64,000 bases of DNA, taken from positions 1,736,001-1,800,000 of the forward strand of contig CAWGJS010000002.1 of NCBI GenBank assembly GCA_963822955.1. The letters run 5' to 3'. Both the position numbers and the translations under genes were made by a program. The notes under the pieces are model-generated. The model saw nothing but the letters and a program-made list of their open reading frames with translations, made no database searches and had not been told where the DNA came from. This document shows positions 23,330 to 31,845 of this stretch, one piece after another. How positions within the stretch are numbered: the first letter of the stretch is position 1; each line of letters starts with the position of its first letter. The stretch is from JAJYUU01 sp963822955 (lineage in GTDB: Bacteria > Actinomycetota > Actinomycetes > Streptosporangiales > Streptosporangiaceae).

Positions 23330-23970
23330 GCCAGCACCTCCAGCCAGTTGGCGAGCAGCGCCGCGCCCGCGTCGGACGACTTCTCCGGGTGGAACTGGGT
23401 GGCCATCAGGGGGCCATCCTCGACCAGCGCGAGGAAGGGCTCCCCGTGGGTGGTCCATCCGGTCAGCGGCCGCTCGGGCGTCCCCGGCCTGGCTGGCGGT
23501 GCCTGCGTCGCAGCGTAGGAGTGCACGAAGTAGAACATGGCGTCCCCGTCGATCCCCGCTAGCAGGCGGGAGGCGGAGGGACGGGCTACCACGTTCCATC
23601 CCATATGGGGAAGGACAGCAGCGGTCAGCTTCTGCACGACGCCGGGCCAGCAGCCCACACCTTGGGTTCTGGTGCCGTGCTCATCGCCTGTCTCGAAGAG
23701 GATCTGCATGCCCACGCAGATCCCGAGCACCGGGCGGGAGCCGGCCAGTCGCTTGCCGATGACCTGGTCACCGCCGACCGCCTGCAGCCCGGCCATGCAC
23801 GCCGCGAACGCGCCAACGCCGGGCACCACAAGCCCGTCAGCGCGCAGCGCCGTGCCGGCGTCTGCGCTGACCTCGGCGTCAGCGCCGGCCCGTTGCAGCG
23901 CCCGCTGCGCCGACCGCAGGTTACCGGAGCCGTAGTCGAGCACGACCACGCGCGGCCGGCGGCTGGTCAC
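23326..23970 (-). CDS. hisH: Imidazole glycerol phosphate synthase, glutaminase subunit
   Basis: 214 residues from GTG 23970, after GGAG. The class I glutamine amidotransferase features are VVLDYGSGNLRSA, VVPGVGAFAACM, the nucleophile elbow LGICVGMQILFE and the catalytic pair in QFHPEKS. It releases ammonia from glutamine and passes it to HisF. The gene heads the second block of the his operon; immediately upstream are oppositely oriented genes for a small peptide and a hemerythrin, so this block needs its own promoter in the 170 bases before it. Confidence 0.96.
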   Translation of the reverse strand: MTSRRPRVVVLDYGSGNLRSAQRALQRAGADAEVSADAGTALRADGLVVPGVGAFAACMAGLQAVGGDQVIGKRLAGSRPVLGICVGMQILFETGDEHGTRTQGVGCWPGVVQKLTAAVLPHMGWNVVARPSASRLLAGIDGDAMFYFVHSYAATQAPPARPGTPERPLTGWTTHGEPFLALVEDGPLMATQFHPEKSSDAGAALLANWLEVLA

Positions 23971-24141
23971 GGCAGCTCCATTTCCAAGATCACGGTGACC
24001 CGGCGCAATGGTCGCCGGGTGCCTCCAGGCTACCGAGCGGGTCCGTCGCAGCTCGACCGCGGCCGATCCACGGCAGGCCGCCGCAGTTTCATCGGGAGCG
24101 GGCAGGGTAGCGGTTGCACTTACACCGAGAGGAAGTGAGTC

Positions 24142-24216
24142 ATGTTTATCGGAATCGGGACGATTGTTCTGATCATCATCATCGTGCTTGTCATCATGTT
24201 CCTGCGCCGCGTCTGA
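24142..24216 (+). CDS. 24-residue single-span membrane peptide
   Basis: ATG 24142 follows GAGGAAGTGAG at ideal spacing. The frame encodes MFIGIGTIVLIIIIVLV, then IMFLRRV and TGA at 24214. It is almost entirely one membrane helix with a basic C-terminal end. Tiny proteins of this type are common in actinobacteria and are usually missed by gene callers. The strong ribosome site and the isoleucine-rich composition, unusual in such GC-rich DNA, support translation. It precedes the hemerythrin gene by 87 bases on the same strand and may share its transcript. Function unknown. Confidence 0.6.
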   Translation: MFIGIGTIVLIIIIVLVIMFLRRV

Positions 24217-24303
24217 CCGTCGCCGCGGCGCGGCGCGCGCGAACTGTTCGCGCGGGCGGCAAGCTGGCGACTGTAACTCGGCTCGCGACGCCAGGAGACA
24301 ACC

Positions 24304-24873
24304 GTGGACATCACCCAGCTGATCCTGGACGACCATCACGAGCAGCGCCGCCGCTTCGCGATGCTGGAGCAGATCGAGCCGTCCCACACCAGCGCACTGG
24401 CCGGTGTGTGGGCGCGGCTGGCGGTGTTCCTTGAGGTGCATGCCGCGGCCGAGGAAGAGATCTTCTACCCGGAGCTGCTCCGGCTGGCCATCGGCCCGCG
24501 CCCGGTGACCAGCGCGGAGCCAGAAACGCTCGACGCCATTCACGACCACAACGAGATCAGGGACTCGATCGCCGTGGTGGCCGGCCATTCAGTCGGATCC
24601 CCCGGCTGGCATGACGCAATCGCGGCGGTCAACCGGGCCAACGGCGATCACATGGCCGAGGAAGAGCGCGAGGGCCTCACCGACTTCCGCCGGGGTGCCA
24701 GCCTCCAGCTGCGGCACGAGCTGGCGGTGGCATTCGCCGACTTCGAGGCGCGCAACTTCGCCGGCGTGCGGCCGGTCGACAGGGACCCGGAAGCCTACGT
24801 GCGTCAGGTCGAGACCGCTGAGCGCGCGGGCCACATGCCAGGCTCGCTCGGCATCGGCGACCTGCGGAGCTAG
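24304..24873 (+). CDS. Hemerythrin HHE cation-binding domain protein
   Basis: 189 residues from GTG 24304, after CCAGGAGA. Iron-ligand residues of the four-helix bundle are visible: ILDDHHEQRR (first His), FLEVHAAAEEEIFYPELL (His/Glu pair, typical HxxxEE), DAIHDHNEIRD (second helix His pair) and GDHMAEEEREGL (final HxxxEE). Such proteins bind a di-iron centre and oxygen or react with NO or peroxide. The C-terminal 50 residues are an extension (YVRQVETAERAGHMPGSLG). It sits inside the interrupted his operon on the opposite strand. Confidence 0.9.
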   Translation: MDITQLILDDHHEQRRRFAMLEQIEPSHTSALAGVWARLAVFLEVHAAAEEEIFYPELLRLAIGPRPVTSAEPETLDAIHDHNEIRDSIAVVAGHSVGSPGWHDAIAAVNRANGDHMAEEEREGLTDFRRGASLQLRHELAVAFADFEARNFAGVRPVDRDPEAYVRQVETAERAGHMPGSLGIGDLRS

Positions 24874-24911
24874 CCCGCGATCGAGCCCGCCGCTTCCGCA
24901 TCCCGACTGGT

Positions 24912-26351
24912 CTACGTGGTGACTCGGAGGGTCCGCGCCGGGGAGTATCCGTACTGCAGGTAGCCAGCGAGGTCAGACACGACCGCGCGGTAGGCGTACG
25001 TGCCGGCCGACGTGCCCTTGATCGTGAAGCTGAACTTTCCGCCGCTGCCCTCATGCGCGGTGGCTACGGTGTACCACCGCCCGGACCGCTCCACCTGCAG
25101 CTCGACCTTGCGGCCCTTCGCCGCCGGGCTGCCCATCCCGCTGCCAGTCGTTGAGTGCCCCTTGCTGATCGTCGTCGGCTTCAGGCTGAACGAGACGCTC
25201 TGGGTGCCGAGCACCGGATACCCCCAGGCGGCCGCGTCGGCGCTCGTGCCGACAACTAGACCGCTGCCGGCTGCGTCGAGAGCCGCGCCGAAGGTGTTGC
25301 TCTGGATCGCGTCTCCGAGATCCACTGGTGCGCTCCAGTGCGTGCCGTTCGATGTCGACAGCTCATATAGGTGGTACGGCCTGGCAGCGTGTGCTCTCTC
25401 GCTGAAGACGTGGATCCTGCTGCTGGCGTCCTGGTCGACGGTAAACCATTCGGCGCCGCCGCCCTTCGTTCCCGGCACTACGTGCGGCGCGCCGAATCTC
25501 GTGCCGTTGAACAACCTGAGCTCCAGGGCCTCACTTCCCCGTGTCTGCACTGTGAGCAGCGCGTCCGACGACATCGCGATGAGCTGCTCGTGGCTGAAGC
25601 TGCCAACGCGCTCGTATGACCCAGACGCGTTGAAGTTGTCACCCGGCGGCGCGAACGCGACGTAGGTCGTGTAATCGGCGCCCAGGTAATCGGAGGCGAC
25701 CAGCGCGCCGCCCTTATAGCTGGCCACGGCGATGTCGGTCGCCTTCTTATTCGTGGCGATCGCGGTCGAGCCAGGCGGGCCGCTGGCGCCGACCGGGATG
25801 CTCTCGACCTCCGCGCCATTGGTGTCGAGGGACTGGCTGAAGACGATGTTGCCGGCGATCAGGGTCGCGGCGTCCACGCCCAGCGTGCCGACCCGCACCG
25901 GGGCCGGGAACGTCTTGCCGCCATCGGTCGACGAGAAGAGCAGGTCGCCGCCGGCCGAATTAGAGTCGCAGCAGGTCTCGGCGAGTATCACGACGTGGTT
26001 GGCCGACGGCACGAACACTTCCGGTACGCCGTACAGGGAGTCCGAGCCAAGCGGGCTGAGAGTCGTCTTCTGCGAGCACTTGCGCGCGCCGCGGTTCAGC
26101 AGGCACACCACGACCTTGCCGTTGCCGCTGGTGCTGCCGTAGGCCACGACCAGGGCACCGTCCGGCTCCATCGCGGCGCTGCCGCCGCCGTAGTTCGACG
26201 CGCCGATCTTGAAAGGCTTCAGCTCCGGCTGGGGATCGCCTTTGATGCCACCGGCCGGACGCGCGACGGCCGCCGCGCCACTCGGCGCAGTGAGCAGGCA
26301 GAGCAGGCCGGCAATGCTCAGCGCTAATGCAGATCGGCGCATGCGGGCCAT
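24912..26351 (-). CDS. Secreted beta-propeller protein with C-terminal beta-sandwich
   Basis: 479 residues; start at ATG 26351 with GAGGG 6 bases upstream, or ATG 26342. A signal peptide (MRRSALALSIAGLLC...PSGAAA) is followed by about six strand blocks resembling sialidase/BNR propeller blades: AAMEPDGALVVAYGS, LLFSSTDGGKTFPAPVRVG, LYELSTSNGTHWSAPVDLG. The last 100 residues form a separate sandwich (KVELQVERSGRWYTVATAHEG, GTYAYRAVVSDLAGYLQ), a module seen in actinobacterial exoproteins. No catalytic sialidase residues are obvious, so binding rather than hydrolysis is likely. It lies between hisB and hisH in the same direction. Confidence 0.65.
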   Translation of the reverse strand: MARMRRSALALSIAGLLCLLTAPSGAAAVARPAGGIKGDPQPELKPFKIGASNYGGGSAAMEPDGALVVAYGSTSGNGKVVVCLLNRGARKCSQKTTLSPLGSDSLYGVPEVFVPSANHVVILAETCCDSNSAGGDLLFSSTDGGKTFPAPVRVGTLGVDAATLIAGNIVFSQSLDTNGAEVESIPVGASGPPGSTAIATNKKATDIAVASYKGGALVASDYLGADYTTYVAFAPPGDNFNASGSYERVGSFSHEQLIAMSSDALLTVQTRGSEALELRLFNGTRFGAPHVVPGTKGGGAEWFTVDQDASSRIHVFSERAHAARPYHLYELSTSNGTHWSAPVDLGDAIQSNTFGAALDAAGSGLVVGTSADAAAWGYPVLGTQSVSFSLKPTTISKGHSTTGSGMGSPAAKGRKVELQVERSGRWYTVATAHEGSGGKFSFTIKGTSAGTYAYRAVVSDLAGYLQYGYSPARTLRVTT

Positions 26352-26464
26352 ATCGGACCCTCTTCCGTTGCAGCAACCAGGCGAATGAACTGTGTGCTCA
26401 TTGAGGCTAGATGTCAGGCAACTGGCTTGGGAAGTACAGAAACCATGTAATCCAGGACTTGGTC

Positions 26465-27058
26465 TTAGAGGACGCCCTTCGTGCTCGGCACCGAGCCGCC
26501 GGACCGCGGATCGGGCGCGACGGCCGCCCGCAGCGCACGGGCGAACGCCTTGAACTCAGCTTCCACGATGTGGTGCGGGTTCCGCCCGCGCAGTACGTCG
26601 ATGTGCACGCAGATGGCGGCCGAGTGCGCAAGCGACTCGAAGAAGTGCCTCGTCAGCGTCGTGTCGAAGGTGCCGATCAGCGGCGCCATGCCGTCCGGCT
26701 CGGTATGCACGACGTACGGCCGCCCGGACAGGTCGACAGCCGCGCGCACCAGCGTTTCGTCCAGCGGCACCAGCGCGTCCCCGAACCGGCAGATGCCGAG
26801 CTTCTCGCCGAGGGCCTCGCGCAGCGCCTGGCCCAAGGCGATTGCCGTGTCCTCTACCGTGTGATGTGCATCGACCTCAAGGTCGCCGCGGGCCTGGACG
26901 GTCAGGTCGAGCAGCCCGTGCCGGCCGAGCTGGGCCAGCATGTGGTCGAAGAACGGCACGCCCGTCTCGGCCCGGCCGATCCCGGCCCCGTCCAGGTTCA
27001 GCTCGACGAGCACCTGCGTCTCGCCGGTGACGCGGCCGATCCGCGCCGTCCTGGTCAC
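26465..27058 (-). CDS. hisB: Imidazoleglycerol-phosphate dehydratase
   Basis: 197 residues from GTG 27058, overlapping the hisC stop (GTGA). The metal-binding HHxxE-type signatures are present: FFDHMLAQLGRHGLLD (first), DLEVDAHHTVEDTAIALGQAL (second), FFESLAHSAAICVHIDVLRGRNPHHIVEAEFKA (third). It dehydrates imidazole glycerol phosphate to imidazole acetol phosphate using manganese. Length equals the monofunctional dehydratase; no histidinol-phosphatase domain is fused. The last member of the first his block. Confidence 0.97.
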   Translation of the reverse strand: MTRTARIGRVTGETQVLVELNLDGAGIGRAETGVPFFDHMLAQLGRHGLLDLTVQARGDLEVDAHHTVEDTAIALGQALREALGEKLGICRFGDALVPLDETLVRAAVDLSGRPYVVHTEPDGMAPLIGTFDTTLTRHFFESLAHSAAICVHIDVLRGRNPHHIVEAEFKAFARALRAAVAPDPRSGGSVPSTKGVL

Positions 27059-28164
27059 CGCAGTACCCGTTCGGCGCGGTCGTCCACGATGCGCGTTATC
27101 TCAGCGAGGAACGAGGCCGTCTCCTCCGCCGTTCCGATGCTGACGCGCAGCCATCCGGGCGGGCCCGTTTCCCTGATCAGCACGCCGCGGTCGAGTAGTG
27201 CCTGCCAGATCTGATGCCGGTCGGCGAAGCGCCCGAACAGCACGAAGTTGGCATCGGAGTCCCCCGCCGTGAGCCCTAGCCCGCGCATACTCTGCACGAG
27301 CCCGTCACGTTCGGCCCTGATCGCGGCAACCGAGGACAGCAGCTCGGCGGAATGCCGTAGCGCGGCCAGCGCGACCGCCTGGGTCACCGCGGACAGGTGA
27401 TAGGGCAGCCGCACCAGCAGCAGTGCCTCCGCGACCTGCGGATCCGCGGCCAGGTAACCGACGCGGGCGCCGGCCAGCGCGAACGCCTTCGACATGGTGC
27501 GGACGACCACCAGCCGCGGGAACCTCGGCAGCAGGGCCAGGGCGGTTTGCGACGGGTCTCTGGAAAATTCTGCGTACGCCTCGTCGACGACCACCATGCC
27601 GCGGGCTGTTGCGCAGACGGCCTCGATCACCGCCAGCGGAGTCGCCGCGCCGGTCGGATTGTTCGGCGATGTCAGGAACACCACGTCGGGCTGGTGGTGG
27701 CGGACCGCTGTGACGGCCTCGCCCGGATCGAGGCTGAAGTCGCTGGTCCGCTCCGCGGCTATCCATCGTGTCGCGGTCGTCTGGCTGATCAGCGGGTGCA
27801 TCGAATAGGACGGCTCGAAGCCGAGTGCGCTGCGGCCAGGTCCGCCGAATGCCTGCAGCATCTGCTGGATGATCTCGTTCGATCCGTTGGCCGCCCAGGT
27901 ATGCGCCGCCGTCAGGCCGTGCCCCAGATAACCGGCCAGGGCCGTCCGCAGGGCCACCGCGTCCCGGTCCGGGTAGCGGTTCAGGCCCGCGGCAACCTCG
28001 CCGACCGCTGCGGCGATGTCAGCGACCAGGGCCGGAGAAGGCGGGTACGGGTTCTCGTTGGTGTTCAGGCGGACTGGCACATCGAGCTGCGGCGCACCAT
28101 ACGGACGCCGCCCAGCCAGGTCCGCCCGGATCGGCAGGCCGGCCTGCACGCTCTCGGCCGTCAT
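27055..28164 (-). CDS. hisC: Histidinol-phosphate aminotransferase
   Basis: 369 residues. Class II PLP-dependent aminotransferase: LNTNENPYPPSPAL at the N-terminus, WAANGSNEIIQQML, VFLTSPNNPTGAA, VVVDEAYAEF and the Schiff-base lysine in RTMSKAFALAGARVGYL. The C-terminal RETGPPGWLRVSIGT holds the substrate arginine. It converts imidazole acetol phosphate to histidinol phosphate with glutamate. ATGA overlap with hisD upstream and GTGA overlap with hisB downstream show a tight operon. Confidence 0.97.
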   Translation of the reverse strand: MTAESVQAGLPIRADLAGRRPYGAPQLDVPVRLNTNENPYPPSPALVADIAAAVGEVAAGLNRYPDRDAVALRTALAGYLGHGLTAAHTWAANGSNEIIQQMLQAFGGPGRSALGFEPSYSMHPLISQTTATRWIAAERTSDFSLDPGEAVTAVRHHQPDVVFLTSPNNPTGAATPLAVIEAVCATARGMVVVDEAYAEFSRDPSQTALALLPRFPRLVVVRTMSKAFALAGARVGYLAADPQVAEALLLVRLPYHLSAVTQAVALAALRHSAELLSSVAAIRAERDGLVQSMRGLGLTAGDSDANFVLFGRFADRHQIWQALLDRGVLIRETGPPGWLRVSIGTAEETASFLAEITRIVDDRAERVLR

Positions 28165-29498
28165 CGCTGTCCCCCAGCGGGCGGCACTCGCACCCGTACC
28201 GCCTGCACGTGCGCGGCCAGGTCCTCCGCGCCGCCGAGCGCGTCAATGTACCGCGCCGCCTCGGCCAGCGCCGGCTGATCGCACTCCACGACATGGACGC
28301 ACCGCAGGAAGGACAGCACCGACAGGCCGCCGCAGTAGCGTGCCGTCCCGCCGGTCGGCAGCACGTGGTTTGACCCGGCCAGGTAATCGCCGAGCGACAC
28401 CGGCGCCCACGGGCCGACGAATATGGCACCTGCGTTGCGGACGCGCCTGGCAAGTATCGCCGCGTCCCTGGCCTGGATCTCCAGGTGCTCAGGCGCCCAG
28501 GCATCGGATACCGCAATCGCGGCATCGGCGTCGTCGACGATCACGCACGCGGACTGCCCGGCCAGTGCGGCCTGGACCCGGTCAGCGTGCTTGGCCTGCG
28601 CGGCCGCCTTCGCCAGCTCGACGTCGACCCGGTCGGCGAGCGCGGCACTCGTGCTGATCAGCAGGCAGGCGGCCAGCGGATCGTGCTCGGCCTGCGCGAC
28701 CAGGTCAGCCGCGATGAAGCTGGCGTCGGCGCCGTCATCGGCCACGATGGCGATCTCGGTCGGGCCTGCCTCGGCGTCAATCGCGACCCGGTCGCGGAGC
28801 AGCCGCTTCGCTGCGGCAACGTAGACGTTGCCGGGCCCGGTGATGACGTCGGCAGGCGGGCAGTCCTGCGTGCCGTATCCCAGCATCGCGATGGCCTGCG
28901 CGCCGCCTGCCGCGTGCACCTCCGTGATCCCGAGCAGCGCGCACGCCGCCAGGATCGCCGGGTGCGGCAGGCCGTCATGCGCGGGCTGCGGCGGTGACGC
29001 GACGGCGATCTCGCTGACGCCTGCGACCTGGGCCGGGATGACGTTCATCAGCACCGACGACGGGTAGGCCACGAGGCCACCGGGCACGTAGACCCCAGCT
29101 CGCCGGACCGGCAGGTACCGCTCGGTGACAGTGGACCCGGCAGCGACCGCTGTCCAGGTCTCAGCCGGGCGCTGGGCCTGGTGCACGAGCCTGGCGCGCC
29201 TGGCGGCCTCGGTGAGTGCCGCTCGCAGCTCGGGATCCAGGCCGTCCAGCGCCGCGGTCAGCGCCTCCCGGGGCACGATGGTGCTGGCCAGCTCGACGCC
29301 GTCAAAGCGAGCGGTGTACTCGCGGACCGCCGCGGCCCCGCGCACCCTGACGTCCTCGCAGACCGGGCGGACCTGATCGACGGCTGCGGTCACGTCCAGT
29401 GCGGCGCGGGGGAGCAGGGCCGAGAGCTCAGCCGCTGGCATCCGGCTCGGCGCCTGACCACGGAGATCTACTCTCCCCAGCACTGTGTTACTCGACAA
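28161..29498 (-). CDS. hisD: Histidinol dehydrogenase
   Basis: 445 residues. Conserved blocks are RRAGVYVPGG, YPSSVLMNVIPAQVAGV, ITGPGNVYVAAAKR, DAEAGPTEIAIVADDGAD, QAEHDPLAACLLIS (zinc ligands), WAPEHLEI (catalytic Glu/His) and GDYLAGSNHVLPTGGTARYCGGLSV. It oxidises histidinol to histidine in two NAD-dependent steps. The frame starts at TTG 29498, inside a 13-bp direct repeat at the hisG junction; GTG 29483 gives a start (LGRVDLRG) that fits homologues better. Follows hisG closely. Confidence 0.96.
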   Translation of the reverse strand: MSSNTVLGRVDLRGQAPSRMPAAELSALLPRAALDVTAAVDQVRPVCEDVRVRGAAAVREYTARFDGVELASTIVPREALTAALDGLDPELRAALTEAARRARLVHQAQRPAETWTAVAAGSTVTERYLPVRRAGVYVPGGLVAYPSSVLMNVIPAQVAGVSEIAVASPPQPAHDGLPHPAILAACALLGITEVHAAGGAQAIAMLGYGTQDCPPADVITGPGNVYVAAAKRLLRDRVAIDAEAGPTEIAIVADDGADASFIAADLVAQAEHDPLAACLLISTSAALADRVDVELAKAAAQAKHADRVQAALAGQSACVIVDDADAAIAVSDAWAPEHLEIQARDAAILARRVRNAGAIFVGPWAPVSLGDYLAGSNHVLPTGGTARYCGGLSVLSFLRCVHVVECDQPALAEAARYIDALGGAEDLAAHVQAVRVRVPPAGGQR

Positions 29499-29518
29499 TC
29501 TGGGCTACTCGACAATCT
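29489..29518. repeat. 13-bp perfect direct repeat at the hisG-hisD junction
   Basis: TACTCGACAATCT occurs at 29489-29501 and 29506-29518. One copy holds the last codons and stop of hisG, the other the TTG start of hisD. It looks like a small local duplication. Confidence 0.7.
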
Positions 29519-30380
29519 TGCTGATCGGAATCTCCAGGATGTCGCGCCCGCCGGCCGCCTTGAGCGCGGGGATCAGCGTGTTCACCCCGCGCTTGGGCAC
29601 GACCGCCTCGACCGCGTGCATATCGCCGCGGGCCAGCGAGGTGATCGTCGGCGAGGACATGGCCGGCAGGATAGCGGAGACCGCGGCGAGGTCGGCCGCG
29701 CCCACATTGAGCTTGAGCAGGACGTTGCCGCGGGCGCTGATGGCGCCGCGCAGCAGCAGCAGGACGTCTTCCATCGCCTCCCGCTTGGCCGGATCGGCGT
29801 AGGCGGCCGGATTCGCGATGAGCTCGGTGTAGCTGAGCAGCAGCGTGTCCAGGATCCGGAGGCCGTTGCGGACCAGCGAGGCGCCGGTCTCCGTCAGGTC
29901 CACGATCGCGTCCACGATGTCGGGCACCTTCGCCTCGGTCGCGCCATACGAGGGAATGACCACCGCCTTGACGCCGTGAGCGTCCAGGTAGCGGCGGGTC
30001 AGCGCCGGGAACTCGGTGGAGATCCGGATGCCTTCGGGCAGGTCGGCGGCCGATTGCCAGGGCACGGTTGCGGGGACGGCCAGCACCACCCGCACCGGGT
30101 CAGAGGTGGCCTTGGAGTACTGAAGCTCGCCCAGGGACTCGACGTCGGCGCCGGTCTCGGTGATCCAGTCCCGGCCGGTGATGCCGAAATCGAACAGCCC
30201 CTGCTCGACGTAAGACGGGATCTCCTGCGGCCGCAGGAACCTGACCCGCTCGATGCGGGGATCGTCGATGCTCGCGTGGTAGTCACGGTCCGACGACCTG
30301 CGCACAGTCAGGTCGGCGGCGTCGAAAAGGTCGAGGGTGGCGCGCTCGAGCGAGCCCTTCGGTATGACCAGCGATAGCAA
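29505..30380 (-). CDS. hisG: ATP phosphoribosyltransferase (long form with regulatory domain)
   Basis: 291 residues from TTG 30380, preceded by AAGGG; TTG 30395 is an alternative five codons upstream. The catalytic domain contains LVIPKGSLERATLDLF, LFDFGITGRDWI, RISTEFPALTRRYL and the PRPP loop VIPSYGATEAKVPDIVDAIVDLTETG. The C-terminal ~75 residues (LLKLNVGAADLAAVSAIL...VVPKRGVNTLIPAL) form the ACT-like histidine-binding domain of hexameric long HisG. It condenses ATP and PRPP, the first and feedback-inhibited step of the pathway. It heads the leftward his operon. Confidence 0.94.
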   Translation of the reverse strand: MLSLVIPKGSLERATLDLFDAADLTVRRSSDRDYHASIDDPRIERVRFLRPQEIPSYVEQGLFDFGITGRDWITETGADVESLGELQYSKATSDPVRVVLAVPATVPWQSAADLPEGIRISTEFPALTRRYLDAHGVKAVVIPSYGATEAKVPDIVDAIVDLTETGASLVRNGLRILDTLLLSYTELIANPAAYADPAKREAMEDVLLLLRGAISARGNVLLKLNVGAADLAAVSAILPAMSSPTITSLARGDMHAVEAVVPKRGVNTLIPALKAAGGRDILEIPISKIVE

Positions 30381-30453
30381 TGTGCAGCCCTTCAAGCGCG
30401 GGTCCCCGTGCCTGTACCCGGGCCAAGACTATCCTGGCAGGCTGAGCTGGCTC

Positions 30454-30543
30454 GGCGCGGTGCCAGCGGGCGCGGTGCCAGCGGGCGCGGTGCCAGCCGA
30501 CACGGGGGCAGCCGACACGGTGCCAGCCGACATTGGGGCAGCG
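30454..30543. repeat. Six tandem 15-bp repeats between hisG and the divergent GNAT gene
   Basis: Units begin at 30454, 30469, 30484, 30499, 30514 and 30529. The first three are nearly identical (GGCGCGGTGCCAGCG/C); the last three are variants (GACACGGKGSCAGCC type). The array fills the divergent promoter region, just before the GNAT start. If translated with the GNAT it would add pentapeptide repeats (GAVPA). Confidence 0.8.
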
Positions 30544-30558
30544 GGAAGGGCGGACCTG

Positions 30559-31437
30559 ATGACGGGGGTCGCGGACGGCCGGAGCGAGCCGGCCCGCCTG
30601 CAGCATCCAGTCGGCCCGGATCCGCCAGCCGGCCTGGCCCTGCGGATGGACCAGAACCTGGCCGAGCACTCCACTCACCTGCATCGCGGCACGCCGGGCA
30701 TGACCGTGCGGCAGACGGCCGACTTGCTGATCGCCGACAGCGGCCTGGACAACGACAGCGTCAACTTCGTCGGCGCGGCACGCTTCACCGCTGCGACGGC
30801 CCCGGCCAGGATCGCCGAGACCATTGCCGCGGTGGAGGAAACCGGCCGGCCGTTCGCCTGGCGGGTCGGCCCGACGTCGACTCCGGCCGGCCTGCGCGCC
30901 CTGCTGGCAGCCGCGGGCCTGCCGGCCGCCGGGACCGAGCCCGCGATGTGGGCCCCCCTCCGCAACGCGACAGGTCCCGGCTCGACGGGTTCCGGCTCGA
31001 CAGGTCCCGGCGCGGCGGGCCTCGACATCCGGCAGGTAAGCAGTGCCACTGAACTGCGCGACTGGGCCTGGGTGCTGGCCGCGGGCAGTCATCCGCTCGC
31101 GCTCGGGCTGGTGGAGTTCTTCGCCCGGACCGCCCCGCGCGTCCTGGCGCCGGACTGCCCGGCCCTGCTGCTAGTCGGATATTCGGGCGGCAGGCCGGTC
31201 TGCACCGCCGAGGTCCTCCGCTACGCCGGGGTGGCCGGCCTGTACAACATCTCGACCCTGATGAGCTACCAGCGACGCGGTTTCGGTACGGCAATCACCG
31301 CAGCCGCCCTGCAGCTCGCGCGGCGGACGGGCGCAGGCACCGCCGTTCTGCAGTCGTCTGAGCAGGGCGAGCCGCTCTATCATCGCCTCGGCTTTACTGC
31401 CTTCGGCGAGGTAACCGAGCACCCGTTTCCGCGCTGA
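30559..31437 (+). CDS. GNAT-family N-acetyltransferase
   Basis: 292 residues from ATG 30559, preceded by GGAAGGGCGG; ATG 30646 (MDQNLAEHS) is a second possibility. The N-terminal third has DQNLAEHSTHLHRGTPG and NFVGAARF, as in two-domain actinobacterial acetyltransferases. After a flexible GSTGSGSTGPG linker, the C-terminal GNAT fold shows PALLLVGYSGGRPVCTAEVL, LYNISTLMSYQRRGFGTAITAAAL (acetyl-CoA loop) and EPLYHRLGFTAFGEV. Substrate unknown. It is divergent from hisG, separated by a tandem repeat. Confidence 0.8.
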   Translation: MTGVADGRSEPARLQHPVGPDPPAGLALRMDQNLAEHSTHLHRGTPGMTVRQTADLLIADSGLDNDSVNFVGAARFTAATAPARIAETIAAVEETGRPFAWRVGPTSTPAGLRALLAAAGLPAAGTEPAMWAPLRNATGPGSTGSGSTGPGAAGLDIRQVSSATELRDWAWVLAAGSHPLALGLVEFFARTAPRVLAPDCPALLLVGYSGGRPVCTAEVLRYAGVAGLYNISTLMSYQRRGFGTAITAAALQLARRTGAGTAVLQSSEQGEPLYHRLGFTAFGEVTEHPFPR

Positions 31438-31466
31438 CGGCCCGGCGGCCGTATTAGCCTGCGAGG

Positions 31467-31817
31467 ATGGCCGACCTCGATGGCGTCAGGGCGTTCGCGC
31501 TGTCGCTACCGGGCGCCATCGAGGAACCGCATTTCGAGATGACCTCGTTCCGGGTTAACGGCAGGATTTTCACGACAGCGCCGCCGGATGGCAGTCACCT
31601 GCACATTTTCGTCGGAGACGACGAGATCGCCGCCTGCGTTGCGGAAGATCCGGGCGCGTTCGAGCCATTGCTCTGGGGCAAGCGGGTCAGGGGGCTGCGG
31701 GTCCGGCTGCCCGCCGCGCCGCAGGACCGGGTCAGCGAACTGGTGGAAGAGGCATGGCGCCGCAAGGCACCGGGGAGCCTCGTGGCTGAGCTCGAATCCC
31801 GCGGACGGATCGGCTGA
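31467..31817 (+). CDS. MmcQ/YjbR-family protein
   Basis: 116 residues, the usual length. LDGVRAFALSLPGAIEEPHFEMTSFRVNGRIFTTAPP is the typical first half (LPGxxExxHFxxxSFRVxGKIFAT), and HIFVGDDE, LWGKRVRGLRVRLP and LVEEAWRRKAP the second. These small CyaY-fold proteins are often called DNA-binding, but the biological role is unclear. The gene follows the GNAT gene by 30 bases and could be cotranscribed; it converges on the sensor kinase gene. Confidence 0.88.
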   Translation: MADLDGVRAFALSLPGAIEEPHFEMTSFRVNGRIFTTAPPDGSHLHIFVGDDEIAACVAEDPGAFEPLLWGKRVRGLRVRLPAAPQDRVSELVEEAWRRKAPGSLVAELESRGRIG

Positions 31818-31845
31818 GCAGGCGGCCGCCCTGGCCGTCGGGCAG

